From: Candidatus Thiomargarita nelsonii
Lineage (GTDB): Bacteria > Pseudomonadota > Gammaproteobacteria > Beggiatoales > Beggiatoaceae
Length of the DNA stretch: 64,000 nucleotides
Assembly: GCA_000785145.2 (NCBI GenBank)
Contig: JSZA02000020.1
Location: 1-64,000, forward strand
Direction of reading: 5' to 3'
Positions 7,845-15,944 of this stretch are shown in pieces. Position numbers and translations under genes: made by a program. Each line of letters begins with the position of its first letter. The stretch's first letter is position 1. Under the pieces are notes generated by a model that was not told where the DNA came from, did not search any database, and saw only the letters and a list, made by a program, of their open reading frames with translations.

Positions 7845-10727
7845 ATGTCATTATCAACACTCATACAAAGCGGATTCAGCACACTACTAGACAACATCGT
7901 TATCTCCGATGGCACCGCCCAAAAAGCGATCTCACTGTTCAAAGAACACTTCACTTTCACCGCAGACGAGATCACCAAAGCCTATCAAGACAGTTATGGT
8001 TATGCCATCACCGCCATCAGCGTTGGACTGGCTGCCCCTGACCAAAAATTGGCTTTTTTGCAAAAATTCCGCCATTCCAAAATTACCAGAGAATTTGCTG
8101 ATCCCATTGAAATCAACTATTTCCAACCATTCGCCCAACAGCGCGGCAGTGAAACTTTGTTACGCAAACAACTGATTTCCGAACTCAACCAAATTGCCAA
8201 ACATAAAGATCAGCTTTTTCAGATAAAGCAAATCACCCAAGAAGATTTAGCCGCCTTAATTACTCACAAAGGCTCTGTCGCCATCACCGATTTAGTATTA
8301 GAACAAATACAGCAGATCACGCCCGTTGATGACACTTTAGCCGCCTTTCTCAGCCAAGATGATCTTTTGGGTAAAGCCCTGCTCTATTTTTTCCACGAAA
8401 TAATCCGCAGAGATCAGCGAGTGGAAAAAACCCAAGCCGCTTTACAAAGAGAAGGCTTATGTATTGAAGTACGAGAACTCCAAACGGCGCTCAAAACAGC
8501 CCATGACAATCTTAACCAAGCCATCGCGGCACAATCGAATCAATTGGCTCAATTCGCACAACAATTACAAGATTTGCAACAAGCCCAATCCGCTTGGCAA
8601 AGCCGCTCACAACTATTAACGCCCTTTCCGGCTTGGGCAGATTTATTAAATTGCCAACTCGATCACTTGCTAGATTTTGTGACGCAAATCCCTGAACTCC
8701 ATCAGGATGTCAAAAAGACTAAAGATTTGGCGGAGGAAATTTTACAAACCCTCAAAGCACTGATGGCGCGTCAAGATTTATCTTCTCGCGTCAAACCCCG
8801 TGATGAATTCACTCAGCACAATAGCAAAAGTCTGAATCTGATTCACAGCGTCGTTGCCCAATTCAAACACTTGTCGTCACAGAATCCTAAATATACTCAA
8901 CTGTCCATCATGGTGGGCAGTGCCCTGTCTTCAACCGGCGACTTGGTAGAAGCGGAAGCCTTATTTAAAAAAGCCATTAAGAATTCTCACAATCCTGCCC
9001 AAAAAGGCTTAGCTTATTTTAACCTATTTCAAGTGCAATTGCGTCGCGGCACCTACGCTGATGCCTTGGAAAATTTACAAGCTGCCATTAAGCTCGATCC
9101 ACAACAATACATTTTACATGACATCCGAAAATATCCCCTTGAAAAGTTATTGGGTGCAGGAGGCATGGGATGTGCCTTTCTTTGCGAAAATAAAAATCGC
9201 TTAATTCCTGATAAATGGGTAGTGGTTAAATGTTTTTGGGAAAATCTGTCGGGCACAATTGATGAGGTTTTTAAAGAACCGATTTCAATGCACCAAGTGG
9301 CGGGAGATTATGTGCCAAAACCGTTAGATTATGGATATGCCGACGTTTTGAACCAGGCGCGTGCTTACTTTGTCACTGAATACGTTGAAGGGGCGATAGA
9401 CGGGGAAGCGTGGTTAAATAAATATGGCAAAATGGATTTAAAAACCGCTTTAAGGGTTGGCTTACAAATCGCCAAAGGCTTAGAAATGTCTCATCAAAAG
9501 GGAATTTATCATTTGGATTTAAAACCCGCTAATATTTTGTTGCAGACATCGGATGTCTCTGTGAAAATAATTGATTTTGGCTTATCTCAAGTGGCACCTT
9601 CTTTGGTGAGTGGGCAAAAGAAAAGTGGTTTGTCGGGGTTTGGACAAGCGATATTTGGCACTTGGGACTATGCGCCGCCGGAGCAACAAGGTGAATATGG
9701 GAAGCCGAGTGCAAGCAGTGATGTGTATGCCTTTGGGAGAACGCTGTATCGTTTTTTGACGGGATTAAGTCCGCGACATTTTTCGCCTAGAAAGTTGCCG
9801 AAAGTGCCCGCATTGCAAGAATTATTATTTGATTGTGTTGAGGAAGAACCTTCACATCGCCCCAGTTTGACAGAATTGCTGAGCCAGTTAGAAGCGATAG
9901 AAGCGAGCCAAGATGGCGAACTTTTTGATTTCGAGATTGTCACGGTCAACGCCAAGGGTCAAATCACCGAACGCATCAGAAAAGAAGCCCGCTACCAGAC
10001 GGAAAATTTGGGCAAGGGTGTGGAGTTGGAAATGGTTTCTATTCAGGGGGGTACATTTATGATGGGCTCGCCTGAAAGTGAGGAGAGGCGAGAGGATAAG
10101 GAAGGCCCCCAACACAATGTGAGGGTAGAAAAACCCTTTTATATGGGCAAATATCCAGTGACTCAGGCGCAGTGGGAAGTGCTGATGGGTAATAATCCTT
10201 CTAGCTTTAAAGGGAAAAATCGGCCAGTAGAAAATGTTTCTTGGGATGATGCCGTAGAATTTTGTAAGCGATTGTCTGAGATGACGGGTAAAACTTATCG
10301 CTTGCCGAGTGAGGCGCAATGGGAATATGCCTGTCGGGCGGGTACGACGACTCCTTTTTATTTCGGGGAGACAATAACGACTGATTTAGCTAATTATGAT
10401 GGTAATTATACCTACGCAGAAGGGCCGGAGGGTGTTGATCGTCAAGAGACAACAGAACTAGGAAGCTTTCCACCGAATGCTTTTGGGCTGTACGATATGC
10501 ACGGAAACATTTGGGAATGGTGTGCTGATTCTTCGCATAATAGCTATGAGGGGGCACCTAGTGATGGAAGTGTTTGGGAAGGAAGTTCTGGAAGCCGCCG
10601 AGTGCTTCGTGGCGGTTCGTGGGGCTACAACCCCGATGGCTGTCGCACCGCCCGCCGCCTCTGGGGCGACCCCTGCGTCAGGAACTTCAATGTTGGTTTC
10701 CGTGTGGTGTGGGTTGCGCGGATTTAG
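7845..10727 (+). CDS. Ser/Thr protein kinase with TPR and C-terminal FGE-sulfatase (formylglycine-generating enzyme-like) domain
   Basis: This 960-residue protein appears to be a conflict- or signalling-type fusion. Residues 1-180 are helical and unassigned. About 190-300 is coiled coil (Gln-rich LAQFAQQLQDLQQAQ). About 350-423 carries two TPR-like repeats (GDLVEAEALFKKAIK, GTYADALENLQAAIKLDP). The kinase spans about 430-690: glycine loop GAGGMG (~436), VVVK lysine, HLDLKPANILL (~556; the usual HRD arginine is Leu), DFG (~576) and APPEQ. From ~725 to 960 lies an FGE-sulfatase/C-type-lectin-fold domain: GGTFMMGSPESEERR, MGKYPVTQAQWE, RLPSEAQWEYACRAGT, LYDMHGNIWEWC, RVLRGGSW and GFRVVW. Start ATG 7845 has aagga nine bases upstream. 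The last 130 bases look like a DGR variable region (see separate entry). A cytosolic signalling or sensor role is inferred. Confidence 0.88.
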   Translation: MSLSTLIQSGFSTLLDNIVISDGTAQKAISLFKEHFTFTADEITKAYQDSYGYAITAISVGLAAPDQKLAFLQKFRHSKITREFADPIEINYFQPFAQQRGSETLLRKQLISELNQIAKHKDQLFQIKQITQEDLAALITHKGSVAITDLVLEQIQQITPVDDTLAAFLSQDDLLGKALLYFFHEIIRRDQRVEKTQAALQREGLCIEVRELQTALKTAHDNLNQAIAAQSNQLAQFAQQLQDLQQAQSAWQSRSQLLTPFPAWADLLNCQLDHLLDFVTQIPELHQDVKKTKDLAEEILQTLKALMARQDLSSRVKPRDEFTQHNSKSLNLIHSVVAQFKHLSSQNPKYTQLSIMVGSALSSTGDLVEAEALFKKAIKNSHNPAQKGLAYFNLFQVQLRRGTYADALENLQAAIKLDPQQYILHDIRKYPLEKLLGAGGMGCAFLCENKNRLIPDKWVVVKCFWENLSGTIDEVFKEPISMHQVAGDYVPKPLDYGYADVLNQARAYFVTEYVEGAIDGEAWLNKYGKMDLKTALRVGLQIAKGLEMSHQKGIYHLDLKPANILLQTSDVSVKIIDFGLSQVAPSLVSGQKKSGLSGFGQAIFGTWDYAPPEQQGEYGKPSASSDVYAFGRTLYRFLTGLSPRHFSPRKLPKVPALQELLFDCVEEEPSHRPSLTELLSQLEAIEASQDGELFDFEIVTVNAKGQITERIRKEARYQTENLGKGVELEMVSIQGGTFMMGSPESEERREDKEGPQHNVRVEKPFYMGKYPVTQAQWEVLMGNNPSSFKGKNRPVENVSWDDAVEFCKRLSEMTGKTYRLPSEAQWEYACRAGTTTPFYFGETITTDLANYDGNYTYAEGPEGVDRQETTELGSFPPNAFGLYDMHGNIWEWCADSSHNSYEGAPSDGSVWEGSSGSRRVLRGGSWGYNPDGCRTARRLWGDPCVRNFNVGFRVVWVARI
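10597..10726 (+). other. Candidate DGR variable region (VR) in the FGE-sulfatase domain
   Basis: The segment encodes RVLRGGSW, then a variable-looking stretch GYNPDGCRTARRLWGDPCV, then RNFNVGFRVV. Invariant-looking CLec residues alternate with codons of the NNC type (GGC, TAC, AAC, GGC, CGC, CTC, GGC, GAC, TGC, GTC, AAC, TTC), as expected if AAC codons of a template repeat were adenine-mutagenised. The stretch is much more GC-rich than the rest of the gene, with scarcely any A on the coding strand at those sites. It sits at the extreme 3' end of the gene, the standard VR position, followed by a pyrimidine tract and a hairpin. No reverse transcriptase or template repeat lies in the window, so the assignment is inference. 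Confidence 0.6.
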
Positions 10728-10816
10728 CCCTTTGCCCTTTTGCCCTCTTGCCCTTTGCTCTTTTTTCTTTTTTCTTTTTTTCTTTTTTTAAAAGGGAGGA
10801 CTTCATAGCATTATAA

Positions 10817-10845
10817 AAATCCGATTTTTTAAAAAAATCGGATTT
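10817..10845. terminator. Hairpin repeat, likely terminator of the kinase gene
   Basis: Inverted repeat aaatccgatttttt / aaaaaaatcggattt 90 bases after the stop codon, preceded by a long C/T tract. The same hairpin word occurs at 28066-28096 and 28179-28208, so it is a dispersed family that can act as a bidirectional rho-independent terminator. Confidence 0.6.
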
Positions 10846-11374
10846 CTTGTTCATCGCATCGAGGGTTATCCGTTTATTCCTCGAATCCGTTGTACTATAG
10901 TATTTCAGAAAATAGGAGTCCAAGATTTATCAAGGAAGTCCAAGATAAATCTTGGACTCCTACCAAAATATTTATCTGGTTATGTGCATGTTGATGGCAT
11001 GGCAAGTGCTCAATCAAATTGCACACCCCAAAAGCCCTCTGTTTATGTTTACAAATAAATTCTTAATTGTCACGCCATGTGTCGTGATCGCTTGCGCGTT
11101 TTATTGCCCAATGCTCAAGAAAATTATTATAAAAAACTTGACTTGGTGCCCAATTCTTACATATCTAACTTAGGACGTGCTATAGTAATTATCAGCAATC
11201 CTATAAAATATGGGAGCAACGGCGCACAAAAGCAATTTTAGATTCAGATAATGCTGAGGGTTCAAGTGAGGGATGGGCATGATGATTTTTGAGGGGTCGG
11301 AAGTGACGAAGCCCATCATTGCCGTAAACCAATTGAGGAAAAAAGCAAAAAATTAAAAATAATGGAGTCTCACT
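10846..11374 (+). pseudogene. Degenerate coding remnant between repeats
   Basis: After a core b palindrome at 10914-10965, fragments of plausible coding sequence appear in different frames: VLLPNAQENYYKKLDLVPNS near 11105-11170 and SYKIWEQRRTKAILDSDNAE ending at a TGA near 11281. Frames change at least twice and there is no start. The parent family was not recognised. It probably represents a decayed accessory gene. Nothing else is seen up to the next gene. Confidence 0.35.
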
Positions 11375-11974
11375 ATGGCATTTACAGATTTTAAATCATC
11401 TGATGAAGTTCAAAAAGCCTACCAGATAAAACTGGTCGAAAAAAATTTTTTGACAATCTCACCGCATAAGCCATCAGACGCATTCGTTTTGGAATATGAA
11501 TTTGTTAATGACAACTTTGACATATTTAGCTCAGAAGCATCAAGATGTGAAAATGTCATTTACCCAGTTCTGCGTGAAGCCTGTAAAAAATACGTGACTC
11601 AATATTCACTTTGGAGCCATAAATTTATATCAGCAGATGACATTTTGGTTGGTACACCTGATTATTTGATTGCCAAACGATCAGAACTGGGAAAAAATGT
11701 TTTAGGCTTTCCGCTCCTTTTAGTCGTTGAGGCAAAACAAAATGATTTTACCAAAGGTTGGGGACAATGCTTAGCAGAATTAGTGGCGGCACAAAAGCTT
11801 AATGGAAATGAAACGGTTTATGGTATTGTAACAGATGCAGAAATGTGGCAATTCGGCAAACTGGAAGGGCAGCTATTTACCAAAAATTATTCTAGACCAA
11901 CCATCGACAATTTAGACGAAGTATTCAGTGCGGTTTGTTCTATTATAGAACTTGCCTCAAAAAATAAGCGATAA
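11375..11974 (+). CDS. Hypothetical protein with PD-(D/E)xK-like nuclease motif
   Basis: The protein has 199 residues and no signal peptide. Around residues 105-135, GTPDYLIAKRSELG is followed by FPLLLVVEAKQNDF. This gives the pattern PD-x(~20)-ExK of the restriction-endonuclease-like fold found in type I R-subunit N-terminal domains and related nucleases. A downstream glutamine in WGQCLAEL fits the common Q of this fold. Whether it cleaves DNA is unknown, since many stand-alone members are uncharacterised. The ATG at 11375 has ggag seven bases upstream. No methylase partner is adjacent. Codon use is like its neighbours. A family B/core b repeat follows the stop. Confidence 0.65.
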   Translation: MAFTDFKSSDEVQKAYQIKLVEKNFLTISPHKPSDAFVLEYEFVNDNFDIFSSEASRCENVIYPVLREACKKYVTQYSLWSHKFISADDILVGTPDYLIAKRSELGKNVLGFPLLLVVEAKQNDFTKGWGQCLAELVAAQKLNGNETVYGIVTDAEMWQFGKLEGQLFTKNYSRPTIDNLDEVFSAVCSIIELASKNKR

Positions 11975-11993
11975 AATAAACCGGGCATCGGCT

Positions 11994-12103
11994 CTCCCAA
12001 GATAAATCTTGGACTCCTAAATTCTTTTCTCGTTCCCACGCGAGGCAAAGGAATGCCTGTCTGGACGCTCCGCGTCCTGCAAAAAAAACGAAAAAAATTT
12101 TTT
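11994..12103. repeat. Core b palindrome followed by family B repeat
   Basis: ccaagataaatcttggactc at about 11997 is followed by tcgttcccacgcgaggcaaa and ggacgctccgcgtcc. The adjoining 12104-12163 belongs to the 3' end of the AlbA_2 gene and is duplicated at 7617-7676. Confidence 0.65.
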
Positions 12104-12121
12104 GACTCAAACGACGGCACC

Positions 12122-13430
12122 TTAAAATGGCGGCACGATTGGCTCATGAGCCGGCAATATGACCGTAAAATAAGTGCGTTGTTCATCAAATTCATAGCAT
12201 GGTGGAGGCGACTTATTTTCTGCCATTGCCCGAAAAACTTTGGGTACGCCAGTCCCTCGTGCCTCAGCCAACCTTAATTCTTTCAACATTTCACCAATGC
12301 GTCTATTCCTAGCAGGAACCAGTGGAATCCGCTGCCCCGCTTCAAAATGTGCTCTTTCGAGTCCAGGCATTGGTCCCGGATAACTGGTCACTTCGATACG
12401 ATCAGGATAAATATAAACTTTGGTCGGTTCGCGGGTGCCTTCATAACTGCGGTGGAAAACCGCATTAACAATAGTTTCTTCTAAAGCATCATGTGGAAAA
12501 CTCACCCAGCCGCTCGATTCAGGGCTATCGGCCTGTTTTTGAATAGAGTAGCGAATAAATTTTTTTAAATGAGTCATACAATCTTTAACTTGTCGTGGCA
12601 AGGGTCCTCTAAATATCCACTCTTGCAACACATCACCACTGGCGCCCTCTGGAAAATGAACCACTTCAATACGTGCCCCCGGAAAAGCCATTTCTGGATC
12701 ATCCGAAAAAAATAACAGGGCAATATTTCTAGGCACTTCAATACCATTCAGTTTGACCGTCAACCCCATGCGGCGATAAATTTCTCGATCATCCGTTTCT
12801 TGAATAAGTTTACTATGCACCTCTGCTAAAAATGAACGTTCCGTTACTTCGTTTCACGGACTAAAGTTGAGCGCAATTCATTGAGCGTAAACGGTAAGGC
12901 GCGGCGATCATCAAAAGGTACTTTAGCGCACATGCCCAATAATTCGGTGCGAAACGAAGTAACGGAACGTTCATTTTACCTTTTGCCTCAACCGTTTCAG
13001 CACCCAAACGCACATAATAAGCTTTTTCACTGCCTGAGAATGAAACAGGGGCTTGGTGAGGGCGTGTATCGCTACCTAATACTCGGATGACTAAGATAAA
13101 TTTTTCCTCAACGACTTGGGGAGACAAAATGGGTTGTACGACTGGTTCGATTCGATTACAATTGCCACGAATCCATTTTTGGATACGATCAAGTTTATTC
13201 GGGTTAAGTCCTAAGGGTGGTAAGACGGCAACGCCATCATTTTCTCCCACTCCAATGACAATATAGCCGCCGCTAACGTTATAAAAATCATTGGCAAAGG
13301 CACAAATGGTTTTTAAGACTTGCAAAGCGGTTGTTTGTTCATCCCAAGATTGCTTAAATTCAACCCGTGCCGATTCAACGCCTCGAAAGTGAAGCAAATC
13401 ATTAATATTGATGGGTAAACTGGAAATCAT
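12122..13430 (-). pseudogene. Broken AlbA_2/Schlafen-type ATP-binding regulator gene
   Basis: Reading from 13430, residues 1-155 form an AlbA_2 (Schlafen-like) domain: VESARVEFKQSWDEQT, GGYIVIGVGEND, KAYYVRLGAETVEAKGKMN. The middle piece (12950-12856) encodes ELLGMCAKVPFDDRRALPFT in another frame. From 12820 a third frame encodes the C-terminal helicase-associated/GHKL-like part: PHDALEETIVNAVFHRSYEG, DRIEVTSYPGPMPG and RGTGVPKVFRAM. Two arms of a 27-bp inverted repeat (12829-12855 and 12951-12977) sit exactly at the two frame changes. The intact gene would be about 430 residues and belongs to COG2865-like putative transcriptional regulators. I infer inactivation by repeat insertion, unless this is an assembly of variant sites. 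Confidence 0.7.
12829..12977. repeat. 27-bp perfect inverted repeat inside the AlbA_2 gene
   Basis: Left arm aaaatgaacgttccgttact + tcgtttc, right arm its exact reverse complement, separated by 95 bp. The internal segment encodes the expected linker of the gene in the correct orientation, so it is not presently inverted. The word gtaacggaacg also appears in other repeats (about 7545, 15108). Confidence 0.8.
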
Positions 13431-13929
13431 TTTTTTAGTTTCAAATATTGCTTATTGATGCCTGTTATAATAACAAACAAGACAAGATATTCAACTCTTT
13501 TTTCGGTATTTTTTTTATCCTTTTTATCGTTCCCAGCTTGCAGGACGCAGAGCGTCCAGTGCAGGCAGGAACGAAGCACAGCGAAGTTACTGCGTTTCCC
13601 ACGCAGAGTCCTCATCGAGCCGACACAAGTTTTTTTAAGGAGTCCAAGATTTATCTTGGGCGCCTCGTCCAAAATAAATTTTGGACTCCTAACGCTCTGG
13701 AGTCCAAGATTTATCTTGGACATATCATCCAAAATGGACTTGTGTATAAGGATGAGCGCAGAGCGTGGGAACGATAAAACCGGCTCCGGTTAATTTTTAT
13801 TTGGGGAGAGTTATTTTGGAGGTAAAACTAATGCACTCGTGGTGATAAATCAGATTTTTCAAAAAAATCGGATTTCACGAGAAATACTGTCGTTCGGAGT
13901 CCAAAATTTATTTTGGACGAGTAGTAAAA
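13431..13929. repeat. Nested family B element with two core b units, plus hairpin
   Basis: About 500 bases without a gene. 13527-13774 begins tcgttcccagcttgcaggac and ends gcgtgggaacga. Inside it are acacaagtttttttaaggag, two copies of the ~60-bp gtccaagatttatcttgggc unit, and the returning arm cttgtgtataaggatgagcg. 13440-13510 shares a stretch with the kinase leader near 7768. 13847-13875 is an imperfect copy of the aaatc(c)gattttt hairpin. 13895-13920 is a core b half. Confidence 0.65.
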
Positions 13930-14244
13930 CTATTTCCTCTTCAATCCAAATCCAAGCAAAAAACCAGCCGTTGCTAAACCAGCGGAGGGTAAATTACCTT
14001 TAATAAATTCCTGAAATGCACTCGCATGAGGTTTTAACCAAACAAAAAAAGCATCATAATATTGCTCTATATTTGGCCAATTAACATTAACAAGATCGGC
14101 ATATTCAAGACCAAACAATAGTAAAAATACGAGACCACACAGAATCAAAATGATTTTCATAAAAATTCTGAAAACATATCCAAGACAAAAGCCTACAAAA
14201 AAACTAAAACTTACCTTTGTTAATAATACTGACCAATCTGTCAT
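13930..14244 (-). CDS. FUN14-family small membrane protein
   Basis: The 104 residues contain two to three hydrophobic segments: FSFFVGFCLGYVFRIFMKII, LILCGLVFLLLFGLEY, and a C-terminal glycine-rich GLATAGFLLGFGLKRK. The order and the terminal GFxxGxxxK motif match bacterial FUN14 domain proteins. Function in bacteria is unknown, and eukaryotic FUN14 proteins are mitochondrial outer-membrane proteins. The start ATG at 14244 is supported by a tRNA-like-free, AT-rich leader with aggag (taggagtaattatg on the coding strand). It is flanked by repeats on both sides and apparently monocistronic. Confidence 0.75.
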   Translation of the reverse strand: MTDWSVLLTKVSFSFFVGFCLGYVFRIFMKIILILCGLVFLLLFGLEYADLVNVNWPNIEQYYDAFFVWLKPHASAFQEFIKGNLPSAGLATAGFLLGFGLKRK

Positions 14245-14289
14245 AATTACTCCTAATAAAAAAAATGTCTCTTTAGCTGGGGTTGCAAA

Positions 14290-14382
14290 CCCATATCGTG
14301 CAGGGCAACCACTAGGGCATTGCCCCTACATGACTGTTCGTAGGGGCAATCCTTTATGGTTGCCCGAACGAGATGGCATTGT
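14290..14382. repeat. Core d palindrome (gggcaacc...ggttgccc)
   Basis: gggcattgcccctacatgac and gtaggggcaatcctttatgg form inverted arms, and the right flank contains agatggcattg. The same core is at 29060-29128, 51146-51200, 54592-54664 and 62410-62475. Confidence 0.75.
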
Positions 14383-14400
14383 TCCCTGAAGTGAATTAAA

Positions 14401-14697
14401 TTATAATCCAACAACTTGAAGCTCTTCACGGATGACGCGACGTAGGGTAGTTTCCATATATAGGGTATTTTCCAACGGTTCTTTGTGATGTTGGATGTAG
14501 TCACGCAAGGCATCGTTAATCATTGTTTGATAATTGCCACCGCCAACCCTATCCACTTGCTCCCTGAACCAGTCCAATAGTTCTGTATCAATACGGATAG
14601 TAATACGGTTTTTTTTAGGAGCAGGAGGGACAATTGGGCCACGTTTAGCTTGGCTCATATCGTATTCATCTTTCATTTCAAATTCGTTGTCATTCAT
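14401..14697 (-). CDS. BrnA-like antitoxin (CopG/RHH family)
   Basis: The core KNRITIRIDTELLDWFREQV + GGGNYQTMINDALRDYIQ is the ribbon-helix-helix region of BrnA-type antitoxins. BrnA normally binds the RNase BrnT and represses their operon. No BrnT lies next to it, so it is an orphan. The open frame extends up to 14745, but MNDNEFEMKDEYDMSQAKRG at 14697, or the inner MKDEYDM at 14676, resembles known starts better. The choice is uncertain because no strong ribosome binding site is seen. Confidence 0.7.
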   Translation of the reverse strand: MNDNEFEMKDEYDMSQAKRGPIVPPAPKKNRITIRIDTELLDWFREQVDRVGGGNYQTMINDALRDYIQHHKEPLENTLYMETTLRRVIREELQVVGL

Positions 14698-14826
14698 AAG
14701 CAGCCAAGTGCCAACGAGCGAGCCTGACGTAGAGCTTGCCTTCATTTAAACATAAAATGCTATTTTTCTATCAACCAAATTTTTATAGGTACATTAAGCA
14801 ATCTAATAAGTCTTTATAAGGCTAAA

Positions 14827-14869
14827 GTTGTGTCCATTCGCTGCGTGATACAAACCGTTGGCGCAAAAA
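14827..14869 (+). pseudogene. Copied fragment of queH
   Basis: gttgtgtccattcgctgcgt and the following 23 bases match queH 18962-19004 with two differences, encoding GCVHSLRDTNRWRKK. There is no start or continuation. It lies next to a nested family B element (14924 onward). Confidence 0.8.
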
Positions 14870-14923
14870 AAAGATTTCTCCTATCGTCGCACCTCTGGTA
14901 ACGCCAGTAAATGACAGGATTTT

Positions 14924-15170
14924 CTCGTTCCCTTAGCGAAGCGCACTCCTTTATACATAAGTATCCAAGTACTTTAAATAAAAGGATATTTGTAGGGTGC
15001 GTCCTACGCACCCTGACGCTCAATGCGGTGCGTAGGACGCACCCTACAAAACCTCGTAAATGGACTTATGTATAAGAGAGTGCGCGAGGCAAAGGAAACG
15101 CAGTAACGGAACGAAGTGGAGATCATGCCTGCTTGGACGCTCCGCGTCCTGCCGAAAAAAACGAAAAACA
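14924..15170. repeat. Nested element: family B arms, ttatacataag arms, core a centre
   Basis: Order: cgttcccttagcgaagcgca, cttatacataag..(14950), gtagggtgcgtcctacgcac (14992), its inverse (15028), cttatgtataagagagtgcg (15064), gtaacggaacgaagt and ggacgctccgcgtcc. It is almost the same as 22006-22232 and similar to 40625-40800. Confidence 0.75.
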
Positions 15171-15185
15171 ACCCCTCATTTATCA

Positions 15186-15941
15186 TCAGTCCAATAAACT
15201 AATAGATTGAATAGCCAGATTAGACCGATTTATATCAGCCTCTTGCAAAGGATTTACACCCTCTTCAACCAGAAGCGCATAAAAAGTGTATTCTCCCTCA
15301 CTAATTGAAGGCCAAATTAAATCCTTCAACAGGCTATAGGTACTATCCACACTTTTTAATGAACTCAAGAATGCTTGAGCTTCAGGGCTGAAATTTGGCG
15401 CAGAAGCCGTTCCCGTCACAAAGATCAAATCAGGCGTGTTGGGCAATTGGAGAGCAATCCAAAGGTCAAAACGCCCCTGACTATATTTGGGGAATTTTTC
15501 TACCACTAAATCCACATTCAAGCTGTCCCCGGCTTGATAGCTATCCTTTAAACCGACAAATTTTATAGTCGCCTGCGTTTGGTAGGGATTGGGCGGCATC
15601 AAGAAAGCTGGAATCGACGGTCGTCGAGAGTTCTCGTCTTTTTTAACACCATAGTTGGTTTCCAGATAATCAAGTATCTTGGTCTCCGTGTCGGCATCAA
15701 ATTCCCAAAGCCCTTGAGTTTCTTGCATCCACCGAATCAAACCTAACCATGTGAGCCGTGAGCCGCCTTGCTGTATAATATTTTGGGCAGAATGGCAAAC
15801 AGTACAATTGGTTTTGACCAGTTCAAAGTTATCGTCGATAATCAACCCGGTTGCTTCATCAATTTGTTGAGCGGAAACGCCAGCCACCAATAATAATAGC
15901 AAGGGGGCAAATCTTATTAGCCATTGTTTGCGAATATCCAT
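15186..15941 (-). CDS. sorB: SorB-like c-type cytochrome subunit of sulfite dehydrogenase
   Basis: A signal peptide (LIRFAPLLLLLVAGVSA) leads to a periplasmic monoheme domain with CTVCH at residues 46-50. WMQETQGLWEFDADTETKIL and LDYLETNYG follow, typical of the heme subunit that accepts electrons from SorA. About 150 further residues form a beta-rich domain with no recognised family, making the protein longer than the classical SorB (about 100). It begins three bases after the sorA stop, so the two form an operon. Electrons would pass from the molybdenum centre to this heme and then to soluble cytochrome c. The symbol is by position and motif. Confidence 0.75.
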   Translation of the reverse strand: MDIRKQWLIRFAPLLLLLVAGVSAQQIDEATGLIIDDNFELVKTNCTVCHSAQNIIQQGGSRLTWLGLIRWMQETQGLWEFDADTETKILDYLETNYGVKKDENSRRPSIPAFLMPPNPYQTQATIKFVGLKDSYQAGDSLNVDLVVEKFPKYSQGRFDLWIALQLPNTPDLIFVTGTASAPNFSPEAQAFLSSLKSVDSTYSLLKDLIWPSISEGEYTFYALLVEEGVNPLQEADINRSNLAIQSISLLD

Positions 15942-15944
15942 GAT

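Noticed and set aside
7845..10727. A DGR reverse transcriptase near the VR
   Set aside because: No frame in the window contains an RT motif such as (Y/F)xDD with its context. The RT and template, if any, are elsewhere.
10477..10816. Forward frames overlapping the DGR-like VR and the C/T tract
   Set aside because: Out of frame with the FGE domain. Ends are the poly-Phe translation of the pyrimidine tract.
12861..13430. Two separate genes for the AlbA_2 region
   Set aside because: The three pieces together match one family in order, with breaks at inverted repeat arms, so one broken gene is more likely.
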